Assembly (NCBI RefSeq): GCF_051961495.1
Contig: NZ_JBQCDF010000070.1
Span: forward strand, 1 to 19,866
Direction: 5' to 3'
Source of the DNA: Cytophaga sp051961495
GTDB taxonomy: Bacteria > Bacteroidota > Bacteroidia > Cytophagales > Cytophagaceae
Length of the DNA stretch: 19,866 nucleotides
Positions 8,364 through 14,913 of the stretch are shown one piece after another. The notes beneath the pieces are model-generated. The model was given only the letters and a program-made list of their open reading frames with translations, searched no databases and was not told the DNA's origin. The position numbers were made by a program, and so were the translations under genes. Within the stretch, counting starts at the first letter, position 1; every line of letters begins with the position of its first letter.

Positions 8364-8867
8364 CTATAACGCTGCCACAATCCGCTTCAGCTGATGTACA
8401 TGGCGCACCGTATGAACGGTCATAAACTGAATCCATTCTGTGCGGGTAAGCGTACCCATGCGCGGTAATTCAAAATCCAGGCATGTTGGAGTCAGGTCTT
8501 CTTTTTTATTTATAAAATCTTTAATTCCGTCAATACGTTTTGTTAGTCCGCTTAACAAAATGGTTTTATCAAAATGCCCGGTGCTCGGTACAATAAAATC
8601 TGGTGATTTCATTTTTACCTCAAAATTTAAAAAGGCAGCTTTTACAGGAACAATCTTCTCTTCTACCGGACGTGTTGTAGGTTCCGTCTTACCATTCAGA
8701 ACAGCAGCAATACCATAGGATTTAAATAAATGATCGCCCAGTTGCCCGGCTGTCCAGCTGCCTTCAAAAGGAACGGTATTTAATTGTTCTTCCGACAATG
8801 GTTGCAGCAAATGCATAAGCTCATCTGTAATCTCTGCAAATGCTGTTAAAAGTTGTTCGTGTGTCAT
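8364..8867 (-). CDS. DinB-like four-helix-bundle protein
   Basis: A 167-residue protein from the ATG at 8867. An upstream ATG at 8903 would add MSIFIQIFISTD, which reads as AT-rich leader, so I prefer the internal start MTHEQLL. The DinB/DUF664-like pattern is visible: an N-terminal helix (LLTAFAEITDELMHLLQPL), then 'WTAGQLGDHLFKSYG' with the first candidate metal-binding His, and near the C-terminus 'WIQFMTVHTVRHVHQLKRI' with further His residues. Family members are metal-binding bundles, some acting as thiol-dependent transferases or hydrolases. The substrate here is unknown. It is a lone gene with more than 300 nt of repeat-rich sequence upstream and a terminator-like hairpin at 8986-9000 separating it from hisD. 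Confidence 0.8.
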   Translation of the reverse strand: MTHEQLLTAFAEITDELMHLLQPLSEEQLNTVPFEGSWTAGQLGDHLFKSYGIAAVLNGKTEPTTRPVEEKIVPVKAAFLNFEVKMKSPDFIVPSTGHFDKTILLSGLTKRIDGIKDFINKKEDLTPTCLDFELPRMGTLTRTEWIQFMTVHTVRHVHQLKRIVAAL

Positions 8868-8985
8868 ATCTGTGCTGATGAATATTTGTATAAAAATAGA
8901 CAATCCGGTTAATATTTATACAGGGAAATAGCGACAGAATGCAGGGATGTTTGAGACAAAAATATTTTGTAGGCTAAATTAAAAA

Positions 8986-9000
8986 GCAGTCTAAGACTGC
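8986..9000 (-). terminator. Candidate intrinsic terminator on the minus strand
   Basis: GCAGTC-TAA-GACTGC is a 6-bp stem with a tight loop. On the minus strand it is followed directly by TTTTTAATTT. It lies downstream of the stronger hisD hairpin (9092-9117), so it would be a backup stop before the DinB-like gene. The stem is short. Confidence 0.45.
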
Positions 9001-9017
9001 AAAAAATAAAGGCACAA

Positions 9018-9068
9018 TTCGCCGCGGCGAACCGCTTCGCTAAGACTTGCGCCAAAGGCTGGCGCCAG
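9018..9068. repeat. GC-rich palindromic interspersed repeat, copy A
   Basis: This GC-rich block stands out from the AT-rich surroundings. It contains the perfect 14-bp palindrome TTCGCCGCGGCGAA (9018-9031), the core CCGCTTCGCTAAGACTTGCG followed by CCA (9032-9054), and the 10-bp palindrome CTGGCGCCAG (9059-9068). The core matches copy B at 10563-10585 in 22 of 23 positions, and the 10-bp palindrome recurs at 10551-10560, but in B it lies on the other side of the core. It resembles a REP-type element; no transposase is nearby. Confidence 0.75.
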
Positions 9069-9091
9069 AGAAAATTATTCTATAAAATAAT

Positions 9092-9117
9092 AAGAGGCGC
9101 AATAAATCGCGCCTCTT
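9092..9117 (-). terminator. Intrinsic terminator after hisD
   Basis: AAGAGGCGC (9092-9100), an 8-nt loop, then GCGCCTCTT (9109-9117): a perfect 9-bp GC-rich stem. On the minus strand it is followed by the T-rich TTATTATTTTATAG. It lies about 70 nt past the hisD stop and would end the hisG-hisD transcript here. Confidence 0.7.
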
Positions 9118-9134
9118 TAATACTATATTCAGTT

Positions 9135-9162
9135 TTAAGCATTAGGCATTGAGCTTTTTGCA
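9135..9162. repeat. Heptamer array (TTAAGCA/TTAGGCA type)
   Basis: TTAAGCA TTAGGCA TTGAGCT TTTTGCA, period 7, with the third and fourth units degenerate. It lies 12 nt downstream of the array that overlaps the hisD stop. Confidence 0.6.
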
Positions 9163-9167
9163 ATCTT

Positions 9168-9209
9168 CCAGCTGTTTGGAATTTGTTATTTGGAATTTGT
9201 TATTTCTTT
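9168..9209. repeat. Heptamer array b1 overlapping the 3' end of hisD
   Basis: CCAGCTG TTTGGAA TTTGTTA TTTGGAA TTTGTTA TTTCTTT: period 7 with perfect 14-nt alternation. The TAA stop of hisD (9186-9188) and its last codons (ITNSK) are read from inside the array. It shares its lead-in and words with 8303-8337. Confidence 0.88.
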
Positions 9210-10478
9210 TAGACGTACCGTCACTGCATTCTTATGCGCATCCAACATCTCAGCGGCCGCCATGGTTTCAATCACCGGACCAATCTGTTGCAATCCTTCT
9301 TTGGTAATCTTCTGGAAAGTAACCTTACGGATAAACGAATCCAGCGAAACACCTGCATACGCGGTTGCATAACCGTTTGTCGGCAATGTGTGGTTGGTAC
9401 CTGAAGCATAGTCACCGGCAGACTCCGGTGTATACGGGCCGATGAACACAGAACCTGCATTTACGACAAGGGGTAGTAAAGCATCTACATTTTCAGTCTG
9501 TAAAATCAAGTGTTCCGGCGCATAGAGGTTGATCATCTCCATGGCTTCATTCATATCTTTAACTAAAAATGCTTTGCTGTTATCCAAGGCTTTTGCAGCA
9601 AGTTCTTTGCGCGAAAGCTTCGCCAGTTGCGCTGCTACTTCTGCATCCACACGGTTGATCAGGTCTTCGCTATCACTCACCAGTACCACCTGGCTATCGG
9701 CGCCGTGCTCTGCCTGCGACAATAAATCAGCGGCTACGAAAGCTGCATTTGCCTGTTTATCGGCAATCACTGCAACTTCAGATGGACCAGCCGGCATATC
9801 AATTGCCACACCATACTTCGTTACCAATTGCTTGGCAGTTGTTACATACTGGTTTCCCGGGCCAAAGATCTTATACACCTTAGGCACAGAAGCCGTACCA
9901 AAAGCCATGGCTGCAATGCCTTGCGCGCCGCCTGCTTTTACAATGGTTTTAATGCCCAGTAAATTTGCCGTATATAAAATCGCGGGGTGAATCTTACCTT
10001 CTTTATTCGGTGGCGTGCACAACACCAGTTGCTTGCAGCCTGCAATGCCTGCGGGTACACCCAACATCAGGATTGTTGAGAACAAGGGAGCCGTTCCGCC
10101 CGGAATGTACAAACCTACTTTTTCAATCGGTAAGCTTTTTCGCCAGCAATTCACGCCCGGCATTGTCTCTACACGGATCTCCGCTTCTTTTTGTGCCGTA
10201 TGGAATTTTTCAATATTATTTTTTGCAACCTGAATCGCTGCTTTCAATTCTTCCGAAACCAATGTCTGCGCTTCTGCAATCTCTGCATCCGTAGCCAGTA
10301 AAGACTTTGGTGCTGCACCATCGAACTTCAGGGCAAAATCAATCAATGCTGCATCTCCGCGTTCCTGCACTTCTTTCAGAATAGCAAGCACTCTTCCTTC
10401 CAGCTCCACTGCCTCCATGACAGGACGTTTGAGCAGGCTGCTCCAATCTTTTTGTGCGGGGTATTTGTAGACGATCAT
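9186..10478 (-). CDS. hisD: Histidinol dehydrogenase
   Basis: Catalyses the last two steps of histidine synthesis (L-histidinol to L-histidine, two NAD+ reduced) in the cytoplasm, as a Zn enzyme. The start at 10478 (MIVYKYPAQ) gives 430 residues, the usual family length. An ATG at 10517 would add MYLVLSTLYSILN, which is only translated heptamer repeat. Visible motifs are VGLYIPGGTAPLFST, the zinc ligands in SQAEHGADSQ (about residue 258), the catalytic Glu-His pair in LYAPEHLIL, GPYTPESAGDYASGTNHTLPT with the Asp ligand, and the C-terminal His in MLDAHKNAVTVRL. The tail ITNSK and the stop come from a heptamer array. It follows hisG in the same direction after a 213-nt repeat-filled spacer and is followed by a terminator; no other his gene is in the window. 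Confidence 0.96.
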   Translation of the reverse strand: MIVYKYPAQKDWSSLLKRPVMEAVELEGRVLAILKEVQERGDAALIDFALKFDGAAPKSLLATDAEIAEAQTLVSEELKAAIQVAKNNIEKFHTAQKEAEIRVETMPGVNCWRKSLPIEKVGLYIPGGTAPLFSTILMLGVPAGIAGCKQLVLCTPPNKEGKIHPAILYTANLLGIKTIVKAGGAQGIAAMAFGTASVPKVYKIFGPGNQYVTTAKQLVTKYGVAIDMPAGPSEVAVIADKQANAAFVAADLLSQAEHGADSQVVLVSDSEDLINRVDAEVAAQLAKLSRKELAAKALDNSKAFLVKDMNEAMEMINLYAPEHLILQTENVDALLPLVVNAGSVFIGPYTPESAGDYASGTNHTLPTNGYATAYAGVSLDSFIRKVTFQKITKEGLQQIGPVIETMAAAEMLDAHKNAVTVRLKEITNSK

Positions 10479-10482
10479 ATTT

Positions 10483-10517
10483 AGTATAGAGTACAGAGTA
10501 CTGAGTACTAAGTACAA
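10483..10517. repeat. Heptamer array c upstream of hisD
   Basis: AGTATAG AGTACAG AGTACTG AGTACTA AGTACAA: five units with exact period 7. It ends four bases before the chosen hisD start codon, so it forms the immediate 5' leader of hisD and creates a false N-terminal extension when translated. I see no Shine-Dalgarno-like sequence in it. Confidence 0.9.
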
Positions 10518-10550
10518 AAATTTCTGATAATTGGTTCTCTATTTATTTAT

Positions 10551-10588
10551 CTGGCGCCAGTCCCGCTGCGCTAAGACTTGCGCCAGAG
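10551..10588. repeat. GC-rich palindromic interspersed repeat, copy B
   Basis: CTGGCGCCAG palindrome (10551-10560) followed by the core CCGCTGCGCTAAGACTTGCG plus CCA (10563-10585). The core differs from copy A (9032-9054) at one base. It lies in the middle of the hisG-hisD spacer. A CTGGCGC arm occurs on both ends in opposite orientation, so the element can fold. Confidence 0.75.
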
Positions 10589-10600
10589 CTCTTTTAAACA

Positions 10601-10657
10601 GTAAAGTGTAAACCGTAACTAAGAAACGATTTACACTTTACACTCTAAACTTTACAC
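10601..10657. repeat. Inverted heptamer array e (GTAAAGT / TTTACAC) with 12-bp stem
   Basis: The left arm is GTAAAGT GTAAACC GTAACTA (10601-10621). The right arm is TTTACAC TTTACAC TCTAAAC TTTACAC (10630-10657). Positions 10601-10612 and 10630-10641 are perfect 12-bp complements with a 17-nt loop. The hairpin lies between hisG and hisD. Neither strand has a clean T-run after it, so it is more likely to affect mRNA stability or processing than to terminate; that is inference. Confidence 0.8.
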
Positions 10658-10663
10658 TTGTTC

Positions 10664-10698
10664 CTGACCACTGTCTACTGACAACTGACCACTACTTA
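10664..10698. repeat. Heptamer array d overlapping the hisG stop
   Basis: CTGACCA CTGTCTA CTGACAA CTGACCA CTACTTA, exact period 7. The TAG stop of hisG is the complement of 10692-10694 in the last unit, and its final Lys and part of its Val codon also lie in the array. Confidence 0.88.
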
Positions 10699-11552
10699 AC
10701 TATCTTCTCAATCGGCAGCACCAGAATGCCTTCTGCGCCTGCCTCTTTCAGTTTGCTTAAGATCTCCCAGAAATCACTTTCCTTCACCACAGAATGCAGC
10801 GAGCTCCAGCCTTTTTCTGCTAATGGCATTACTGTTGGACTCTTCACGCCCGGCAACAATTCTGTAACCTTTTTAATCGCGTGATCCGGAACATTCAGCA
10901 TGATGTATTTTGTCTTCTCCGCATTTTTAACGGCCGAGATACGGAACATCAATTCATCCAGGATCACTTTCTTTTCAGCACTCAACTGCGGACACGCCGT
11001 TAAGATCGCTTCGGAACGGAACACTACTTCTGTTTCCTTCAGACCGTTGCTGATCAATGTACTTCCTGAGCTTACAATATCACAGATCGCATCTGCCAGA
11101 CCAATACCCGGTGCAATTTCAACCGAACCGCTGATCTCATGGATACTTGCCTTGATATTGTTTTCAAACAGGTAATCCGATAGAATATTCGGATACGAAG
11201 TAGCAATGCGCATACCGTTCAGGCTTTCTTTGCCCACGAAATCCATTGCCTTCGGAACTCCAATAGACAAACGACACTTAGAGAAACCCAGCTGACGTAC
11301 GGTATCCATTTTCTTGCGTGTCTCAACCGCAACGTTTTCACCAACAATACCAATATCTGCTACTCCGTCGGCAACATAACCGGGAATATCATCATCTCTT
11401 AAAAATAAAACCTCTAAAGGGAAATTATATGCAACTGATTTCAGGGTGCCACCACCGCTGCTGAATTCGATACCACATTCTTTGATTAATTTGATTGATT
11501 CTTCACTCAATCTTCCCGACTTCTGGATTGCCAGACGTAAAACAGTTGACAT
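10692..11552 (-). CDS. hisG: ATP phosphoribosyltransferase, long form
   Basis: The committed step of histidine synthesis: ATP plus PRPP gives phosphoribosyl-ATP. At 286 residues it is the long, homohexameric HisG with its own regulatory domain, so no HisZ partner is needed. Visible features are LRLAIQKSGRLSEESIKLIKECG at the N-terminus, the substrate-binding VADIGIVGENV, and the phosphate-binding segment DAICDIVSSGSTLISNGL (about 154-171). Residues from about 212 form the ACT-like domain that binds histidine in the family, ending LKEAGAEGILVLPIEKIV. The ATG at 11552 fits the family N-terminus. It is first in a hisG-hisD transcript and divergent from the YheT-like gene across 78 nt that hold a perfect 16-bp palindrome. 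Confidence 0.96.
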   Translation of the reverse strand: MSTVLRLAIQKSGRLSEESIKLIKECGIEFSSGGGTLKSVAYNFPLEVLFLRDDDIPGYVADGVADIGIVGENVAVETRKKMDTVRQLGFSKCRLSIGVPKAMDFVGKESLNGMRIATSYPNILSDYLFENNIKASIHEISGSVEIAPGIGLADAICDIVSSGSTLISNGLKETEVVFRSEAILTACPQLSAEKKVILDELMFRISAVKNAEKTKYIMLNVPDHAIKKVTELLPGVKSPTVMPLAEKGWSSLHSVVKESDFWEILSKLKEAGAEGILVLPIEKIVK

Positions 11553-11598
11553 ATTTTTTAATTATCTTTGAAATAACGACAAATATGGCACAATTCTC

Positions 11599-11614
11599 TT
11601 ACTTTATAAAGTAA
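11599..11614. promoter_or_regulatory. 16-bp perfect palindrome between divergent genes
   Basis: TTACTTTATAAAGTAA is a perfect dyad in the 78-nt gap between the hisG start and the YheT-like start, 17 nt before the latter. Length and position fit a dimeric repressor site acting on one or both directions. There is no regulator gene in the window, and AT-rich palindromes can arise by chance. Confidence 0.4.
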
Positions 11615-11630
11615 AAAAGCAGTAAATCCC

Positions 11631-12593
11631 TTGCCTCTCATTCAATCCACATACAAACGTCCTTTATTCCTTGCCGGCAAGCATCTGGAAACCATTTACC
11701 CGGCTTTATTCAGACCTGAGGCTCAGCTTGTAACAGAAACGGAACGACTTGAATTGCCTGACGGCGATTTTCTTGACCTCGATTGGTACAGACAAGGATC
11801 ACCTTCTTTGATGATTCTTTCCCATGGTCTGGAAGGAAGTTCCAAAAGCCAATATGCCCGTTGGATGGCTAAACGCCTGTTTACGGAAGGCTATGATGTA
11901 CTTGTTTGGAATTACCGGGGCTGCAGCGACACGCCCAATCGCCTGATGCGTTTCTACCACAGCGGAGACACGCAGGATTTACGGACCATGCTCAACCTGG
12001 CCGTTTTCCCAAAATCTTATCAACATTTGGTTTTGGTTGGCTTCAGTGTGGGCGGAAATATTACATTGAAGTATTTAGGCGAACAGGAAAATGATCTGGA
12101 TTCGCGCCTGGTTTGTGCCATTACCTTTTCTGTTCCCACAGACCTGACAGCAGGTGCCGCGCATCTGGCCAAATGGGAAAGCGCCGTTTACATGAACCGG
12201 TTCATGCAATCACTGAAACGGAAGGTACGGGAAAAAGCAATGCGCTACCCGACACTTGATCCTGAACCCTTATCGGGCATGCGCACCTTCGACCTATTCG
12301 ATGAAATGTATACAGCACCCCTGCATGGCTTTACCAATGCCCGGGAGTATTGGCGCCTCAACAGCAGCCGGTATTACATTTCAAAAATTAAGCTGCCCAC
12401 TCTGCTGGTCACTGCTGCCAATGACCCGTTTCTGACACCGGAGTGCTACCCCATCGAAGAAGCGAAAAAAATGCCTCATTTCAGCCTGGAAATTCCCAAA
12501 CACGGAGGCCATTGCGGCTTTGCACAATTTAATAATACAGGGTTTTATTGGTCAGAAGACAGATGCGTTGAATTTGTTCAACAATATATCTAA
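11631..12593 (+). CDS. YheT-like alpha/beta hydrolase
   Basis: A 320-residue cytoplasmic alpha/beta-fold hydrolase of the YheT/COG0429 type; the substrate is unknown (esterase-like in related proteins). The N-terminal family signature FLAGKHLETIYPALFR is present. So are the oxyanion-region motif SHGLEGSSKSQYAR, the segment WNYRGCSDTPN, the nucleophile elbow GFSVGGN with Ser-139, the acid ANDPFL with Asp-265, and GGHCGF with His-294. The start is a TTG: an in-frame TAA lies at 11607-11609, no ATG occurs between, and later Mets would remove the signature. Gaps of 12 and 6 nt to the next two genes suggest one transcript for all three. Confidence 0.88.
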   Translation: MPLIQSTYKRPLFLAGKHLETIYPALFRPEAQLVTETERLELPDGDFLDLDWYRQGSPSLMILSHGLEGSSKSQYARWMAKRLFTEGYDVLVWNYRGCSDTPNRLMRFYHSGDTQDLRTMLNLAVFPKSYQHLVLVGFSVGGNITLKYLGEQENDLDSRLVCAITFSVPTDLTAGAAHLAKWESAVYMNRFMQSLKRKVREKAMRYPTLDPEPLSGMRTFDLFDEMYTAPLHGFTNAREYWRLNSSRYYISKIKLPTLLVTAANDPFLTPECYPIEEAKKMPHFSLEIPKHGGHCGFAQFNNTGFYWSEDRCVEFVQQYI

Positions 12594-12605
12594 CTTGCAG
12601 GTACT

Positions 12606-13304
12606 ATGTGTGGTCGTTTTTCAATAGCAAAAAGTAAAGAAAAAATCGCAAAGCGGTTCAATGTTGGTGCACCGGCTGATTTTAAGCCAAGATACAATGT
12701 CGCTCCTCTGCAGCAATTGCCCGTTATCACGAGCAAAAAGCCAAATGAAATCAGTTTCATGCGCTGGGGGCTGGTACCAAGCTGGTCGCTGGATACCTCA
12801 ACGGCAGCGAACATGATCAATGCACGCGGCGAAACCATCACCTCCAAAATCCCTTTCAAACATTGCGTAAAAGATCAACGTTGCATTATTCCGGCAGATG
12901 GCTTTTACGAATGGAAAAAAGAAGGTAAAGCGAAAGTTCCGTTCCGCTTTACATTAAACAACGACGATCTTTTCTGCTTTGCGGGCCTTTGGGATTCCTG
13001 GGAAAACCAGGAGACCGGAGCGGTGTTAAATACAGTAACCATTATTACGACAGAAGCTAACAGGCTGGTAAGCGATGTGCATGAACGTATGCCGGTAATT
13101 CTGCGCAAGGACCTGGAACGTTTGTGGATCTCTGAAAGCATTACAGACAGCCAGATCAACAGCCTGCTCAAACCTTTTGATGCACAACTGATGTCGTCTT
13201 ACAAGGCACATAAATCCGTGAACTCCGCAGCCAACGATACACCTGAGTGTATACAGCCCGCTCCCAAGATTTATCCGGGAGAATCCTTTTCCTTATTTGA
13301 TTAA
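12606..13304 (+). CDS. SRAP domain protein (YedK/HMCES type)
   Basis: A 232-residue SOS response-associated peptidase family protein. In YedK and HMCES the N-terminal Cys, exposed after Met removal, forms a thiazolidine crosslink with abasic sites in single-stranded DNA, shielding them from strand breakage. The key residues are present: Cys-2 in MCGRFSIA, RYNVAPLQQLPVI, RWGLVPSW, Asn-72 and Arg-74 in INARGET, Glu-102 in PADGFYEW, and His-159 in VHERMPVIL. The length is typical. It is the middle gene of the YheT-SRAP-RsmF-like cluster; the partners suggest shared expression rather than shared function. No LexA-type operator was seen. Confidence 0.95.
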   Translation: MCGRFSIAKSKEKIAKRFNVGAPADFKPRYNVAPLQQLPVITSKKPNEISFMRWGLVPSWSLDTSTAANMINARGETITSKIPFKHCVKDQRCIIPADGFYEWKKEGKAKVPFRFTLNNDDLFCFAGLWDSWENQETGAVLNTVTIITTEANRLVSDVHERMPVILRKDLERLWISESITDSQINSLLKPFDAQLMSSYKAHKSVNSAANDTPECIQPAPKIYPGESFSLFD

Positions 13305-13310
13305 TCAGCC

Positions 13311-14717
13311 ATGGCGGATATAAAATTACCTCAAGCCTTCGTCACACAAATGGAAGGTCTTCTGGGTAATGACTATGCTCAATTCGAAACAGCTCTGTTG
13401 CGCCCTTCCAAACGCAGCATCCGCCTGCATCCGCATAAATGGAACCAGTCTTTGGGTTTAAAACAGGTACCCTGGTACAAACACGGCTACTGGCTGAATG
13501 AAGATGCAACCGTAACCTACGATCCGCTCTTTCATGCCGGCACCTATTACGTACAGGAAGCAAGCTCCATGTTTCTCGCACAGCTGCTGGAGGCCGTTAT
13601 TCAAGACAAAGAAGAACTCACCATACTTGACCTTTGCGCTGCCCCCGGCGGTAAATCCACGCTTATCTGTGATGTGCTGAATGAAAAGCATTTGCTTGTA
13701 AGCAATGAGGTGATCAAAACACGGGTAAATATTTTAGATGAAAATTTATTGAAGTGGGGTTACAACAATGTGATCGTAACACACAATGATCCGGCCGACT
13801 TTGATCGCCTGGGAACCTTCTTCGACATCATTGTGGTAGATGCTCCCTGCTCCGGCGAAGGTATGTTCCGCAAAGATCCTGCAGCCATCAGCGAATGGGA
13901 CGAAGCGCATGTAGAACTTTGCTGCAGCAGACAGAAACGTATTTTAAGTGATATCTGGCAGGCGTTAAAACCAGGGGGCATCCTGATTTATTCAACCTGT
14001 ACCTTCAACCGCGAAGAGAATGAACACAATATGCGATGGATGCAGCAGGAATACCAGGCTGAAGGCATTGAATTGAACATACCGGCCTTCGAAGGGGTTG
14101 AAACCAGTATGGAAAGCGGCATTCCTTTTTATCGCTTCTATCCGCATAAAGTTAACGGCGAAGGCTTCTTTGCAAGTGTGATCCGTAAACCGGAAACCGC
14201 TGAATGGACCAACCATACAGGCAAGCGTGAAAAATGGAGCAAGGATCGTAAAGTCCAGCAAAAACAAGCCATTCCAGATATAGCCAAAAATATTTTAACC
14301 AAGGAAAATTCCTACGTATTCTTGCATAAAGAAGAATTCCGCTGCTTTTCACAGACATTCAAAGATGCGCTTGAACAAATCAGCATGTGTTTGAAGATCT
14401 ACCGTGCCGGCACACCGTTGGGTATTGTGAAGAGCAAAGACTTTTTACCTGATATGGCTGCAGCACTCTCCATCCATTTGAATAGAGAATTATTTACCTG
14501 TATTGATCTGACATATGATGAAGCGATCAAATATTTAAGCAAGGAAGAATTTACTCTGACACAGGAATCCAGCGGCTGGAATATCATGTGCTACAATGGA
14601 GTTCCGTTGGGCTGGATTAAAGCGTTACCAAATCGCTTTAACAACTACTTCCCTGCAGAATGGCGCATCCGCAACCAATGGGATGGCATGAGCAAGCGGT
14701 TCCGGATTGGAGAATAA
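13311..14717 (+). CDS. RsmF-like rRNA cytosine-C5 methyltransferase (NOL1/NOP2/Sun family)
   Basis: A 468-residue SAM-dependent RNA m5C methyltransferase, most like RsmF (16S rRNA C1407 in E. coli). The catalytic domain shows SAM motif I as DLCAAPGGKST (about 107-117), VVDAPCSGEGMFRKD with the PC motif Cys near 181, and YSTCTFNREENE with the nucleophile Cys near 230. Residues from about 330 to the end are the RsmF-type C-terminal region, including GTPLGIVKSKDF and a PUA-like end (WNIMCYNGVPLGWIKALPNRFNNYFPAEWRIR). The start ATGGCGGAT is 6 nt after the SRAP stop. The rRNA target site is inferred from the family only. Confidence 0.93.
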   Translation: MADIKLPQAFVTQMEGLLGNDYAQFETALLRPSKRSIRLHPHKWNQSLGLKQVPWYKHGYWLNEDATVTYDPLFHAGTYYVQEASSMFLAQLLEAVIQDKEELTILDLCAAPGGKSTLICDVLNEKHLLVSNEVIKTRVNILDENLLKWGYNNVIVTHNDPADFDRLGTFFDIIVVDAPCSGEGMFRKDPAAISEWDEAHVELCCSRQKRILSDIWQALKPGGILIYSTCTFNREENEHNMRWMQQEYQAEGIELNIPAFEGVETSMESGIPFYRFYPHKVNGEGFFASVIRKPETAEWTNHTGKREKWSKDRKVQQKQAIPDIAKNILTKENSYVFLHKEEFRCFSQTFKDALEQISMCLKIYRAGTPLGIVKSKDFLPDMAAALSIHLNRELFTCIDLTYDEAIKYLSKEEFTLTQESSGWNIMCYNGVPLGWIKALPNRFNNYFPAEWRIRNQWDGMSKRFRIGE

Positions 14718-14913
14718 AGTCCTGGGTTTTAAGTAAAATGTCCTGAGAATTTTAAAACTTAAAATCTCTTAGAACTTAAAAAACATGGAACTTATTACTT
14801 TCATTTCATAACTTACTCTTCCAACCATACCAAAATTACTGTTCCATCATCTATGAACAAATACTTACTTTTATCTGCCATATTTTTTTTAGTAAATTCC
14901 GACTCTCTATTTC
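14718..14913 (+). other. 196-nt AT-rich gap with 21-nt repeat and a signal-peptide-like mini-ORF
   Basis: After the methyltransferase stop, GTCCTG recurs at 14719 and 14740, a 21-nt (3 x 7) spacing, followed by loosely 7-nt-periodic AAACTTA-type words to about 14780. TTTTAAGT near 14727 and ACTTAAAA near 14757 can pair. This is a degenerate member of the heptamer arrays. An ORF of 25 codons (14853-14930) starts MNKYLLLSAIFFLVN, resembling a signal peptide, and overlaps the next gene's start out of frame; I do not call it a gene. No promoter was picked. Confidence 0.45.

Larger units (their letters stand above)
8868..9185. other. 318-nt gap between DinB-like gene and hisD, filled with repeats and terminators
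   Basis: No gene is supported here. Reading from right to left (the direction of transcription on both sides), it holds the heptamer arrays at 9168-9209 and 9135-9162, a 9-bp terminator-like hairpin (9092-9117), the GC-rich palindromic repeat (9018-9068), a second hairpin followed by a T-run on the minus strand (8986-9000), and then about 118 nt of AT-rich sequence that should contain the promoter of the DinB-like gene. I could not pick a convincing -33/-7 pair there. Confidence 0.7.

Noticed and set aside
8868..8903. DinB-like start at 8903
   Set aside because: The 12 extra residues are an AT-derived leader; MTHEQLL is a normal family start.
10479..10517. hisD start at 10517 with 13 extra residues
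   Set aside because: The extra residues are translated heptamer repeat, and the ATG at 10478 gives the usual length and N-terminus.
6476..10698. Heptamer arrays as CRISPR
   Set aside because: Units are 7 nt with no unique spacers, and no cas genes are present.
13992..14267. Minus-strand open frames inside the methyltransferase (also 13342-13691 and 14152-14358)
   Set aside because: They are antisense to conserved catalytic and C-terminal regions of a clear methyltransferase and show no domain.
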